A program made the position numbers and the translations under genes. 64,000 nt of DNA, from assembly GCA_025642075.2 (NCBI GenBank), contig JAODUO010000043.1, positions 244,001 through 308,000 on the forward strand, read 5' to 3'. This DNA is from Ridgeia piscesae (taxonomy: Eukaryota; Annelida; Polychaeta; Sabellida; Siboglinidae). This document shows positions 48,677-59,812 of this stretch, piece by piece (within the stretch, counting starts at the first letter, position 1; each line of letters starts with the position of its first letter). Under the pieces are notes generated by a model. The model had not been told where the DNA came from and did not search any database. It saw nothing but the letters and a program-made list of their open reading frames with translations.

Positions 48677-49575
48677 AGTGTACCTGTGTTGTGAGTAGCG
48701 AGCTAAGTGTACCTGTGTTGTGAGTAGCGAGCTAAGTGTACCTGTGTTGTGAGTAGCGAGCTAAGTGTACCTGTGTTGTGAGTAGCGAGCTAAGAGTACC
48801 TGTGTTGTGAGTAGGGAGCTAAGTGTACCTGTGTTGTTGGAAGGGAGCTAAGTGTACCTGTGTTGTGAGAAGGGAGCTAAGTGTACCTGTGTTGTGAGAA
48901 GGGAGCTAAGTGTACCTGTGTTGTGAGTAGGGAGCTAAGTGTACCTGTGTTGTGAGAAGGGAGCTAAGTGTACCTGTGTTGTGAGATAGGGAGCTAAGTG
49001 TACCTGTGTTGTGAGTAGCGAGCTAAGTGTACCTGTGTTGTGAGTAGGGAGCTAAGTGTACCTGTGTTGTGAGTAGGGAGCTAAGTGTACCTGTGTTGTG
49101 AGTAGGGAGCTAAGTGTACCTGTGTTGTGAGTAGGGAGCTAAGTGTACCTGTGTTGTGAGTAGCGAGCTAAGTGTACCTGTGTTGTGAGTAGGGAGCTAA
49201 GTGTACCTGTGTTGTGAGTAGCGAGCTAAGTGTACCTGTGTTGTGAGAAGGGAGCTAAGTGTACCTGTGTTGTGAGAAGGGAGCTAAGTGTACCTGTGTT
49301 GTGAGTAGCGAGCTAAGTGTACCTGTGTTGTGAGTAGGGAGCTAAGTGTACCTGTGTTGTGAGTAGGGAGCTAAGTGTACCTGTGTTGTGAGTAGCGAGC
49401 TAAGTGTACCTGTGTTGTGAGAAGGGAGCTAAGTGTACCTGTGTTGTGAGTAGCGAGCTAAGTGTACCTGTGTTGTGAGTAGGGAGCTAAGTGTACCTGT
49501 GTTGTGAGTAGCAAGCTAAGTGTACCTGTGTTGTGAGTAGGGAGCTAAGTGTACCTGTGTTCTGAGTAGCGAGCA
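48677..49575 (-). repeat. 29-bp minisatellite at the TRMT13 3' end, ~31 copies
   Basis: Plus-strand unit ctaagtgtacctgtgttgtg + agtagcgag with gtaggg, gaaggg variants. On the minus strand it reads cgctactcacaacacag|gtacacttag, the same as the end of the TRMT13 coding sequence (LLATQNTG). The array therefore begins inside the last coding exon and continues as 3' UTR. Confidence 0.95.
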
Positions 49576-49730
49576 GTGCCACGTTCTCGAGTGAGAAGCT
49601 GCTGTCCACGTACTGGACGGTCTCCGCGTCAAAGCCCTGGTCTCGCAGCCAGGACACACGCCCCAGGTTGATGAGACGCTTACACTGATAGCCAATCTTC
49701 TCACGCTCATCCACTGGGATATGACTGTAC
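49487..49730 (-). CDS. TRMT13: TRMT13 exon 14, C-terminus (residues 431-511)
   Basis: RYSHIPVDEREKIGYQCKRL then INLGRVSWLRDQGFDAETVQ and YVDSSFSLENVALLATQNT, followed by satellite-encoded GTLSSLLTTQVHLACYSQHR-YT-stop. The human protein also ends shortly after SLENV, so termination in this exon is expected. A GTACAC donor-like site follows codon N-T (49554-49549) but no downstream exon is evident. Confidence 0.88.
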
Positions 49731-52700
49731 CTGTAGTCACACAACTAAACCTATATGACTGTATCTGCAGTCACATAACAAGAAACAATATGACTGAATG
49801 ACTACCTTGTTGATTCTAGCAGTGGATCTATAATGAAGGCTGCTGTTCAAAAGCAAACTGACTGCGAAAAACATGAAAATATTACTAACTTCACCTCTGT
49901 AGTTGAAACATGTTTTGGTTTATAAGTCTGTCAAATCCTACTTCACATAATTTCCATAGTAAAAATAGAAAAATAAAAATAACCAATATAATATGAATTA
50001 CAACACTTTTAATTTTATGATCGAAACTCAATTAATTTGACCAATTTAACCTTTATTTATAATTATGATTATATAATTATATAAGACTAATGAAGTTTGC
50101 CATCCAACGTGAAAAGGGAAGAAACTGGTTTCTTGAGATCAACTATTTTCATGCATCGACAGCAGACACATATCCGTCCCCTACCGTGGGTGATCAGGGC
50201 CTTTAGTGTTGTGTTCATTGCTCGCATTTTGGCCTACAACAAAAACATAAATTCCCTGAATTCTACTGTTACAATTGAAAAATCCATATTACAAAGTATT
50301 TGTGATTGTCTACTGTTAATGAATTTAAAGTATATTAACAGAAACCAAAAAATTTTGTATAGAGGTTAAAATATACAAAGGGTAGATATGATGAGTTTTC
50401 TAAAAACGCAAGTACCCAAACAAAAAACGTGTAAATTAAATATTTCAAAATTATGAATTAAAATTATTAGCCTTGTGAAGAATATCAAGAATACAAAATA
50501 ATATAATAATAATATAATATTTTTACATACAGAGTTTGCATATTTTATGTATGCCATAAATTCTGCCATTTGGTGGCCATTTAGTTTGTTACCATGGAAA
50601 CAAGGTCAGGTTGAAAAGGTTCTCAGTAAGATAAAACCTCTACAGCTTGGACGCAAATAATTATATTAATAAAAACTCTACAGCACGGACGCAAATACTT
50701 ATATTAAGTGTCCTTTTTTAATGTCCTATCTAACAGCCATAAGGATGCATGAGCCTACAGAGTAGCCCAAAAAGACTGCCCACCTTTGTCAGGCCTACTG
50801 CCACACACTGCCCAACTGCTGAGACAACACATCAGGTGGAACTGTCGGGCTGATATGCCCCATTGGGCCATCAGTGCCTTGCCCACGTAACTGCGCCACT
50901 CACAGCGATGGTGACAGCACAGAGCCAGCACAACCCCAATGGCCGACCTGAAACAACACAACAGGTGTTGAGGCAACACGACAGCAACAATGCCTAGAGC
51001 AATGCTGCCCTAAAACATAATAGTAAATGATGACACAGGGTTAATACAATCTCCAATGCACCATAATAAGGATGGCAAGCTTCAAAAACTATTACACTAA
51101 CTGCATAACCTTATTTGGCAAATATAAAGTTGGCACCGTTTTAATTTCATGCTTAATGTTTCTAGTTTCCTGTGCTTCAGAGTTTGGATTTCTGAGGACT
51201 TAGTTAGGCATTACAGAAGTTTGTTACTGCATACATGTATGTATCACAACAGATTTAGCTGTTTCGTAGAGTTTAATAAATTTTCCATGACGGAATTATG
51301 CTCTGTTCCCACTTAGATCAAATGTACCATTAATGAGTCTGTTGACGAGAATGAACTTGTTTTGGTCCAAAATGAAGTGGAGGCATTGTATATTTTTGTA
51401 TGTATATTGCATTTACTAACATTAAATGCAAAATAATGACAATCATACCTTCCTGGTCTCTTAGAACCATTTTCCTCCTCATCTTCTTTTGGTAACGTGT
51501 TTAAACACCGCAACATCAAATCTAAAATACAACAGACAGTGCGTGTTTTAGGCACTCAGGAAAAACAAACAAACTCATTGAAATGAATCTTTAAAAATAG
51601 CAAATATGTTGAAAAATACCTGTGGCAGCTCCGCACAAATGTTTACCAAAGCCAACGATTGGTCTGGTGCCTTCTTGGATGCTTGGGACTTTTCCTGTAA
51701 AGAAATGTAATCACTGTCAGTGTTTTTTTATTTACATTTTATATTGTAACATATCTAACTATGACCACTTCTCTGGCAGGTTTACAATGCAAACACAAAG
51801 GTGTAAAATAAAAGAAAACAGGCTGATAGTTAACTTAGTAGATAAATAATTAATTATAACTGTCTTTTTATATGGATGGTTACTCAAACTTTTAACAGGT
51901 CATACAGAATTAGTCAAATTTTATAGGAGATTCTTGCTTGTTTTTCATTTATTCTTTCAAGGTGCATGCATATTGTCCATAGCTACAAATTAGCTTAAAG
52001 TCTCTTTACCTAAGTCGAGGTGTTCGATATCCATCTTGAGTCGTTCAAAGGATGGCCCTTGGTCCTCGCCTTTGTGATAACTGTCTTTCTGTGAGACAAG
52101 TTTGACAAACCGGTATATAACAACATATATTCACTGTTACCATCATAAAAATATCTAAACCAATACCAATAACAACAGACAACCTGTTATATAGAAATAT
52201 CAAAACTTACACTTAATTATTTCAGCTATTAAGTCCATACTTCAATACATTACGATACATTGGTAGTAAATGGACTGATAAAAAAACATGACAAACACTT
52301 TCACTGCCTTCAATTTTTATAAACTTTCATTGAAAGTATCCCAGAATAATTGAGCTAGCATCTGTGTATGTGTTCGTGTTTCCTCCTATACAATTTGTAT
52401 CATTTTACTTTTGTAAAATTCATTTATAACCATAAAAAGAAAAGAAACGCGTGTTGCGTGCCATGACATACTTTGTACCTGTTGTTGCCGCGGTCAATGA
52501 GGAGGAACTGTGTGTCGGAGCAGTCCCTGGCCGCCAGCTGAACCCAGTGGGACAGACCTCCTGGTGGGACCACAACACTTTAGGTGTGAACATAATTTAT
52601 GGTTCAACACCGATTCAAACCCTCATAATGCGACAACATGGGACATTTGCGATCCACAAATACTATCAGTGTCAACTGGTGTGACATTTTGTACCCACTA

Positions 52701-55700
52701 GGTGGTGCCATTGTGGCAACTTATTTCCCCCACAACAGCTGGTGATGGCCAAACACCCTGTGTAATCCTTGATATATTTTGAGACTTTACAAATTACGCT
52801 GTCTCTACTTAGGAAAACTACATATAGAATATTGTTTCCTTCACAGAGAATGACTGGAGACTATCCAATGTACCTTTGCCAGCACCAAACTCAATGAAGC
52901 ACCGGTGGTCAGCCAACAGCCCTAGACGGTCCATGTGAGAAATTAGGGAGGCCTGTAAACAAAGACACTGTCATGACACACGACTTCAAAGTTGAAACAA
53001 CGTCCTATTTTTAGGGATTTATTAAATTACCAATCTATCTATAGAATCAGTTTTTCCACCATTACAAACTGTGTATAATTTCTCTGGAACATCATTCTCT
53101 GAAAACACCATAGCTGGTCATCTACCTACATCACAGAACATGTCAAAAGTGCACACAACATCACAGAACATGTCAAAATTGCACACATCACAGAACATGT
53201 CAAAAGTGCACACAACATCACAGAACATGTCAAAAGTGCACACAACATCACAGAACATGTCAAAATTGCACACATCACAGAACATGTCAAAAGTGCACAC
53301 AACATCACAGAACATGTCAAAAGTGCACACAACATCACAGAACATGTCAAAAGTGCACACAACATCACAGAACATGTCAAAAGTGCACACAACATCACAG
53401 AACATGTCAAAAGTGCACACAACATCACAGAACATGTCAAAAGTGCACACAACATCACAGAACATGTCAAAAGTGCACACAACATCACAGAACATGTCAA
53501 AAGTGCACACATCACAGAACATGTCAAAATTGCACACATCACAGAACATGTCAAAAGTGCACACAACATCACAGAACATGTCAAAAGTGCACACAACATC
53601 ACAGAACATGTCAAATGTGCACACAACATCACAGAACATGTCAAAAGTGCACACAACATCACAGAACATGTCAAAAGTGCACACATCACAGAACATGTCA
53701 AAAGTGCACACAACATCACAGAACATGTCAAAAGTGCACACAACATCACAGAACATGTCAAAAGTGCACACATCACAGAATATGTCAAATGGGCACACAA
53801 CATCACATAACATGTCAAAAGTGCACACATCACTGGAAATGTCAAACGAGCATATTGTGTCAAATGTAGGCATTATTGGCAGCAGCGTCTACATACAACA
53901 TGTCTACTGTTATTACTGTATTGACCATCAACACTTCTACAGAAGGTGACGGTGTAAAACGGTAATGTAGCAGGATGATACACTTGCCTGTTGTTGGATG
54001 TGTTTCTGAGCGACGGGGCCATTTGTTGACTTGTCAGCCTCCTCCTGAAGGACGGGGTGGAACCGGACATCAGTACGTGCCTCACCCACATGCTCTGTAA
54101 GTGGTACACTTGATAAATCTATCATGCTCTCCCACACACAGAATAACAATTGTATTTTTACAATACTGTTTTACAGGATCATCCAGTGTTCAACTATTAA
54201 GATTGTTGTTGTCGTAGGCTAACATCAATGACACTCCGACACAAAGTTCCACTCAAGTTGTCAAAGAAAAGAACTCAAAGCCTTATCAACTGAAATACCA
54301 ACAAAGTGAAAAACATTTATGTTGAACAATGAGTTTTTCCCATTATGACATGGAAAAATTCTTTCTTACAAGAACACTTGCTTTCAATGTTGACAAACTT
54401 AATATAAAATCATAACAAACACCAGCATGAAGGCAACTGTTTGTGTCTGCCTTTACCAGCTGTGTCTGAGTTGGAGAGATGTTACTGTACCTTCACACAG
54501 TCGCTTCACTTTGTCAAGAAGTTCACTAACTTCACTCTCCTCTGCCGTCCTCAGTGTCACCTATCAACAGAAGGTGCCAGGCTCACGTGACTTTAGTCCA
54601 ACCAGAAAACATAAAAATAAATTTGAACTGATGTCAAGTTGTTTGGTAGATCTAATTAATGATAGGTGCTTAAAAATTAATTTCAAATATTGTATATGAA
54701 CATGTAACACATGGTGTCTTTGCATCATTGCATGTCTGAGGGTTACAAGTTGTAATGAAGCAGAAACACTCCACAAACTGTCAAAGTCACATGACTAGAT
54801 AACGCATAGTTTCTGAAAAGAAAGGTGTACGGGAGTCCAGAGACTACTAACTTTGTATTTGGCCGGGTCAGCGCCATCTTCTTCACCAGAGTTGATATTA
54901 CTGACATAACAAACCTGTAACAAAAACAACACAAACAGTGTTGGTTTACATATAAGGACATATAAGGTTAACAGATTGCATTTAACATAATTATTATATA
55001 TATATCTTACTTTATTTGATATAATACACCTTAATTAATTTTACTATAATATTTTTTATGTGTAATGCTTGTAGCACGTTTTACTACGGTCCAAGTTTCA
55101 TCTATGGTCGATATTTTAATTTATTTTCATTATTAGTACGATTTCATATAGCAAAATAATTTACATAACCTTTTAAACTGTACTGTGTAGTTATATGTGT
55201 GGTAACAAGTATTGCTTAACATTTTTTTTTTAGATCTCTGAACTTCACTAAATCTGATGTAATAACATGAAACACAGGCAAATGAGTACATTAGTGAATT
55301 AATAAAAGTTATACATATTTCAAAATATTTGCCAATCATAACCCAGAATGTCAATTTATCTTTTATCTTATTGTTTCCAAGTAAGACCTACTTACAGGCT
55401 TCAATGCTTCTCTCGCATTGCATCTCTTTAGATGTGCCTTCAAATGATCTTCATAGCATGAACTGTATTGACAAAAGTCAAAACTATCATAGGTGACAAC
55501 ATACACTGTAGCTGGAAACTTGAATCACATCATAACATTGTCCTTAACAATTCCTATGTATCTACATCAGACATGGATTTGGCCAAATTCAGTTGACCGG
55601 TCCTAACTACTGTAGGTTTAGGGAAACGTTTATGACACGCAGACAATTTTGGTAGTGAAATAAAAAAATTGAAATGCTATGTTCGAGAGTATAATAATAC

Positions 55701-57295
55701 AACTGTAGCAAATAGGCATATGCAAATAATACAACTGTAGCAATTAGGCATATGCAAATAATACAACTGTAGCAATTAGGCATATGCAAATAATACAACT
55801 GTAGCAAATAGGCATATGCAAATTTGATGTGTGACACAATTACAGCCTTACAAAAATAAGTCCCCCATGGGTACTTTAGCATGATCCACAAACACCCATT
55901 TTACCAGATCCACAGTTCTTTCTCTCAACACCCCAAATGTCCAGCCCCAGCCATTCCCCTCATCACCCCATGTCTGGACTGCCTCCTCTCCCCACCCTCT
56001 ATGGTACTTACTGTTTACTGTCAAGAGGACACACAATCCGCTTTCGCAAAGTTGGATCCTGAAACAATGAGAAACAACCTACTTACAAAGTGAACACATA
56101 CATATATTGGAGTAGGGTGTATAGATATTGCGTATCTATGGCTACTGCAAGAAGGCACCTGACAGAGCATCTCTAATTATACTTGGGATGTTCACATCCT
56201 ACCAGACCAAAATAAATTAACACCTCTGGTATATGGAAATTTTTGCATGATTCTTATATTTTGTTCCTCTGAGATATGGTTCATGGAGGGAGAAGACGTT
56301 GCACTACAGTAGTATACTGTTACAGGTACACATATGTATAAAACTATTATATAAAGTATTCTATATAAACAAACCTAGAATTTTATCCCAAATAACTTAT
56401 TGTGACCCAAGTACAATTGAGAAAATGTGTTATCACAAAATGGTCATAATATTTTTGCTACATGGACATGGTATGGTGTACATTTATAGTCAACTGTCTG
56501 TGAATGGAAGGTCATTTCTTTCTGGGAATGTAACATTTCTACTGATTCAGCATATAGTATTGTTGACAATGCACCTATGTCTATGACTATGTATGATATT
56601 ACTATATAACGATCATGATGTCAAGATGTAGTGTACATGAATGCATGATTCTCATGAATGACCAGGCTACTTAACATTGGTACCTAAGTGTTTCAGTTTC
56701 TTTTTATGTATCTCAGAATACTAAGTTACATAAAGTTTATGTCAATTATTTGAATTATTGTGACAATCTGTAGTCAAGACTACTAGACAGCAGTGTAGGT
56801 GTCAACTGTTACATCGAAACTGTCAGACAGTCAGTGTCACTACATCAGCCAGCGCATGGTGATGCCATGGGCATGGAACATCGACATGATGATTGGATGG
56901 TCATGGTGTCAGTCATTCGGTCACCGACTCTTGTCTCTGACAAACTTAGGGTCCAACAAACTTACACCAAGAAGGTACGAATGTTCAACGCAGTAATCTC
57001 GACCACCAACTGTCGCTGCGTTACAATTGCGCCTTTTACGTTTCACATAAAATGTACATTTATCTGTTAATGCAGCACTACGTGTGCGTTTTGCGTTGGT
57101 TGCACCCGTGTCCTGATCCTCCGGCTCCACTGCCTGCGCTTGTGCATCTTGATCATCCCCCGCCTCTTTATCGCCAATCAGTGGGATTGCGTCACTACTG
57201 GAAGTTGGGTTATTGTGCAACTCAGCCGCCGGCACCGGTGTTTGTTTGGCTTCAGATAATGTGTCCATCTCTCCAGCATGCAATGTTTGCTCCAT
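49487..57295 (-). CDS. TRMT13: TRMT13, tRNA:m4X 2'-O-methyltransferase (14 exons)
   Basis: Fourteen minus-strand exons joined by eye, 1536 nt, 511 residues (human about 480). Order: acidic N-terminus; CCCH zinc finger C80-C91-C102-H105; CHHC finger C120-H126-H136-C140 (CPLDSKHSCYEDHLKAHLKRC spans it); SAM-binding FGAGKGGLSHW around 250-259; PIVGFGKHLCGAATDLMLRC at ~322-341; VVLALCCHHRCEWRSYVGK at ~365-383; C-terminal REKIGYQCKRLINLGRVSWL and SFSLENVALL. The family methylates the 2'-OH of nucleotide 4 in tRNA-His, -Gly and -Pro acceptor stems. All key blocks are present, so it should be active. The C-terminal ~25 residues come from a minisatellite. Intron 6 uses a GC donor. Confidence 0.96.
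50185..50233 (-). CDS. TRMT13: TRMT13 exon 13 (residues 415-431)
   Basis: GQNASNEHNTKGPDHPR, a hydrophilic linker. Acceptor gttgtag, donor gtaggg; the exon is inferred because it alone repairs the phase between exons 12 and 14. Introns on both sides (454 and 550 bp) hold nothing recognised. Confidence 0.75.
50784..50947 (-). CDS. TRMT13: TRMT13 exon 12 (residues 360-415)
   Basis: RSAIGVVLALCCHHRCEWRS then YVGKALMAQWGISARQFHLM and CCLSSWAVCGSRPDKG; human GIVIALCCHHRCDWRHYVGK and RMSSWATCG. Methyltransferase core. The next intron upstream (50948-51448) is plain. Confidence 0.97.
51449..51521 (-). CDS. TRMT13: TRMT13 exon 11 (residues 336-360)
   Basis: DLMLRCLNTLPKEDEEENGS-KRPGR; human DLALRCLVETYAASFEERN. 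Separated from exon 10 by a 98-bp intron, the shortest in the gene. Confidence 0.93.
51620..51694 (-). CDS. TRMT13: TRMT13 exon 10 (residues 311-336)
   Basis: GKVPSIQEGTRPIVGFGKHL then CGAATD; human LPVVGIGKHLCGMATD, a signature motif of the family. Confidence 0.97.
52010..52088 (-). CDS. TRMT13: TRMT13 exon 9 (residues 285-311)
   Basis: KDSYHKGEDQGPSFERLKMD then IEHLDLG; human KHRKKNSVFERLQIDIQHLCL. Acceptor cttgtctcacag, donor gtaaag. The intron on its 5' side (52089-52471) is plain. Confidence 0.95.
52472..52560 (-). CDS. TRMT13: TRMT13 exon 8 (residues 255-284)
   Basis: GGLSHWVQLAARDCSDTQFL then LIDRGNNRYK; human GKLSHWVDIALKDAEKVHFILVEKVTTRFK. The donor chosen is gtatgt after RYK; a GTACAA site 7 nt earlier looks usable but would shift the frame. 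Confidence 0.94.
52874..52952 (-). CDS. TRMT13: TRMT13 exon 7 (residues 229-255)
   Basis: ASLISHMDRLGLLADHRCFI-EFGAGKG, the SAM-binding glycine loop. Human ASILGNIENLKLLGPRRCFVEFGAGKG. Confidence 0.97.
53115..53840 (-). repeat. 30/27-bp minisatellite in TRMT13 intron 6, ~25 copies
   Basis: Plus-strand unit catcacagaacatgtcaaaa + gtgcacacaa; some copies lack three bases (27 bp). All unit lengths are multiples of three, which leaves several open frames on both strands. The left and right edges decay (aatgtc, gaaatgtcaaacgag). Confidence 0.96.
53988..54094 (-). CDS. TRMT13: TRMT13 exon 6 (residues 193-228)
   Basis: EHVGEARTDVRFHPVLQEEA then DKSTNGPVAQKHIQQQ; human HDALNDPKNGDSATKHLKQQ. The donor is cag|GCAAGT, a GC-AG intron with otherwise perfect U1 complementarity. 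Confidence 0.92.
54491..54560 (-). CDS. TRMT13: TRMT13 exon 5 (residues 170-193)
   Basis: VTLRTAEESEVSELLDKVKR-LCEG; human PISSLSEEQLENLIKKLRKASEG. Acceptor ctgttgatag, donor gtacag. The 396-bp intron between exons 5 and 6 is plain. Confidence 0.88.
54852..54914 (-). CDS. TRMT13: TRMT13 exon 4 (residues 149-169)
   Basis: VCYVSNINSGEEDGADPAKY-K; human PDFYIQDINAGLKDE. Acceptor tttttgttacag, donor gttagt. Intron on its 5' side (481 bp) is AT-rich and plain. Confidence 0.9.
55396..55462 (-). CDS. TRMT13: TRMT13 exon 3 (residues 126-148)
   Basis: HSCYEDHLKAHLKRCNAREA-LKP; second half of the CHHC (U11-48K type) zinc finger. Donor gtaagt, phase 0 out. Confidence 0.94.
55692..55830. repeat. 32-bp tandem repeat, four copies
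   Basis: Unit aatacaactgtagcaattag + gcatatgcaaat, in TRMT13 intron 2. Each copy has an ATGCAAAT octamer. The last copy runs into unique sequence. Confidence 0.9.
56012..56058 (-). CDS. TRMT13: TRMT13 exon 2 (residues 111-126)
   Basis: DPTLRKRIVCPLDSK plus a split His codon; human SRKRIPCPLDPKH. Acceptor cattgtttcag, donor gtaagt, phase 2 out. Confidence 0.94.
56059..56965 (-). other. TRMT13 intron 1
   Basis: 907 bp, AT-rich; short open frames present but none with recognisable similarity or splice context. Confidence 0.7.
56966..57295 (-). CDS. TRMT13: TRMT13 exon 1 (residues 1-110)
   Basis: MEQTLHAGEMDTLSE..., an acidic low-complexity stretch, then DKCTFYVKRKRRNCNAATVG and GRDYCVEHSYLLG, the CCCH finger (human CQYFLKRKKRFCKMTVAQGRKFCGEH). 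Donor gtaagt after LLG. A stop precedes the ATG in frame, so this is the natural start. Confidence 0.95.
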
Positions 57296-58319
57296 TCTAT
57301 TATCGAAGTTCTTCTATTATAACACGCCTGTCAAATCTGAGCACACGCCACGCGTTCGCGCATCTGTACACCCTGGCGGATACAACGCGAAGCTTACTAA
57401 GGGACCGATTAGTTTTTCATAACCACGTGCTCCGCCACACCGTTCATCCTTACCTCAAGATCTTACCTCAAGTCCGATCAATAGTTGCCGAAGATTGAGC
57501 ATTGAGACCGTCTCAAGGTTTATTTTCTGATGTTGCAGTTTCTCTATTGGTGTATTTTTTCATATACTTTTGTCCGGTTTGCATAGTCAAGGCTGATGCA
57601 TCAGCGAATGGGTCAATATTTGGTGGTTATATTGGCATGCCTTGATTTCAGTCCTGACATAGACGCATGTATACCCTTTTTTATTTTGATAACAATGTTG
57701 TTAAACTTTATATTCCTTAATTTCTTTATTACTGCTCCGTGACGTCTCCTAAATAAACAATTCCCGCATACAGCTGACATTTAAAAAACTTCACCTTATG
57801 TTTCTGCCAATAAAACAAATTTTTTTTGTGGCAAGAATTTCAACATAATATTATGAGTCTCTTAATTAGATATAATAAATAATTTTTGATCGTTTTATAT
57901 ACCGAGTTTTTACTGAGCGACAAGTGGTGTGAGTGGCTGATAGGTCAGATTTGATGAACTCTTCGTACCGTGTGGAGTTTCGAATGTTGATGTGTGTCGT
58001 AGATTTCGTAAAAAGAAATCATAGACGTCGCCCTCCACGTAGACATATAATTTGGATAGGAAATATATCAAACTCTTTACCCAACATATTCTAATATTTT
58101 GGGTAGAGAGTTTGGTTTCATTGTTCAGTTTTATGTTTTGTGGGTCTTAATTGCGATTTGGTCAAGCCTCAAGGGGAATACACGCTGCAAAATATAACGT
58201 AGGTTTTTGGCGACCCTCCGAAGTGGGATGTATTTAAAGGTTTTGGAGTCTCAAACATAATACTAATGTCGGGTTGTTGTCTTATCAGGAAGGCTACCGT
58301 TAACATAATGTAATTCTAA
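57296..58319. other. TRMT13 upstream region
   Basis: About 1 kb with moderate CpG content near 57300-57450 that should include the TRMT13 promoter. At 57446-57515 is one arm of a ~70-bp inverted repeat whose partner is at 61660-61731. No other feature recognised. Confidence 0.5.
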
Positions 58320-58322
58320 TCT

Positions 58323-58326
<4 letters not shown>

Positions 58327-58416
<90 letters not shown>
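58327..58416. repeat. (CA)n(TA)n microsatellite
   Basis: About 32 bp CA followed by about 55 bp TA. Confidence 0.97.
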
Positions 58417-58420
<4 letters not shown>

Positions 58421-58497
58421 GTCTGCGATAATACTATAATCAGATGTAGACAATTATGTCGTGGAATCCATTAATAAAATCATAACCACAGTAGAAG

Positions 58498-58696
58498 CCC
58501 AGCAAACACGTAACGTTCCCGTGACGTTACAAGAAGGTTATAATTAGGTTATGCAGTAACATTCCCATATATAACGTTAAGGAAACGTAAAGAAAACCTT
58601 CCAAAAAAACTTTAGTAGAACGTTACCTGCTAACGTTATCGTAACGTAGAAATAACGTTCTGCTAACGTTCTGATAACCTGATTTTGTTAGCTGGG
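58498..58696. mobile_element. MITE-like element, copy 1
   Basis: AACGTT-rich 199-bp segment starting cccagcaaacacgtaacg and ending gttagctggg; the ends are short imperfect inverted repeats (CCCAGC[A/T]AAC). A second copy lies 0.9 kb away. Several internal palindromic GAACGTTC-like words. No coding capacity. Confidence 0.8.
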
Positions 58697-58826
58697 AGGC
58701 CTCTATATGTCCCGAAGGACAAAAGGTTCTGTACCAGGAGAGCCAAAGACAGGTGGGGGTGATTTCGATCACGACGTCACACATCTTTGAAGCGAAGTAA
58801 TTAACGGGCGGTAGTGGGTCTGTATT

Positions 58827-59281
58827 CTACTCCAAGCTCACTATAGAGGATGTTTTTGGTAATTCGACCGTCCTCCACGCGACACATGTGGACAAACGGC
58901 GCTCGTTGATGAGATCAAACATGCTGAGAGTGTTTGTCTGCTTGAGTATTTCTGCATTTGGGATGTATTCCTGCAATTTCGCGCTAATGATGCGCCTGAG
59001 GGAACGTAAGTGAGATGTGTTGGGACCCCACTCGTGCCTTCTGTATGGTGTCCATGACTCATCGCCGTACAACAGGATACTGACGACACAGGCTTTGTAC
59101 ACTTGAACCCTGGTGTTAAGCGTAAGCTGTTAGTCCATATCTTCGAAGATAGCCTGGTCATGGCAGAAGAACATTTGCCTATATGTTTGTTGAGCTCAAC
59201 AAATATCGATGGTGGTAGATGAAGTTTTTGAAAACTGTTAGGGTGCGCACGTTGTGTAGCATGGCAAATATCATGGCACAT
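58827..59281 (-). pseudogene. Decayed non-LTR retrotransposon RT C-terminal fragment
   Basis: Minus-strand reading ELNKHIGKCSSAMTRLSSKI-WTNS then, after a frameshift near 59103, YKACVVSILLYGDESWTPYR and LRRIISAKLQEYIPNAEILK. This is the post-RT segment typical of invertebrate endonuclease-reverse transcriptase LINEs (YxACVxSxLLYGSExW). Broken by the frameshift and lacking the catalytic core. Confidence 0.85.
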
Positions 59282-59375
59282 GATGATGATTAACTCAAAT
59301 CCTTTACAGACATAGATAAATCGGTATGTATGTCATTCTCTGGACGCTTTCTGCAGAATCACATACATACATACC

Positions 59376-59559
59376 TACCAAACACGTAACGTTCCCGTAA
59401 CGTTAGCAGAAGGTTATAATTATGTTACGCAGTAACATTCCCATATGCAACGTTAAGGGAACGTAAAGAAAACTTTCCAAAAAAACGTTAGGAGAACGTT
59501 ACCGGCTAACGTTATCGTAACAGAAATAACGTTCTGCGAACCTGATTTTGTTAGCTGGG
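59376..59559. mobile_element. MITE-like element, copy 2, inside an (ACAT)n tract
   Basis: Same element as 58498-58696 with a few deletions; the same orientation. It is flanked on both sides by acatacatac, so it inserted into, or seeded, a tetranucleotide microsatellite. Confidence 0.8.
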
Positions 59560-59636
59560 TACATACATACATACATACATACATACATACATACATACAT
59601 ACATACATGCATGCATACATACATACATACATACAT

Positions 59637-59722
<86 letters not shown>

Positions 59723-59778
59723 CAAATACATACATACATACATACATACATACATACATACATACATACATACATACA

Positions 59779-59812
<34 letters not shown>

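Noticed and set aside
53071..53949. Three overlapping ~250-codon frames on both strands
   Set aside because: Same 30/27-bp satellite read three ways; no splice or conserved features.
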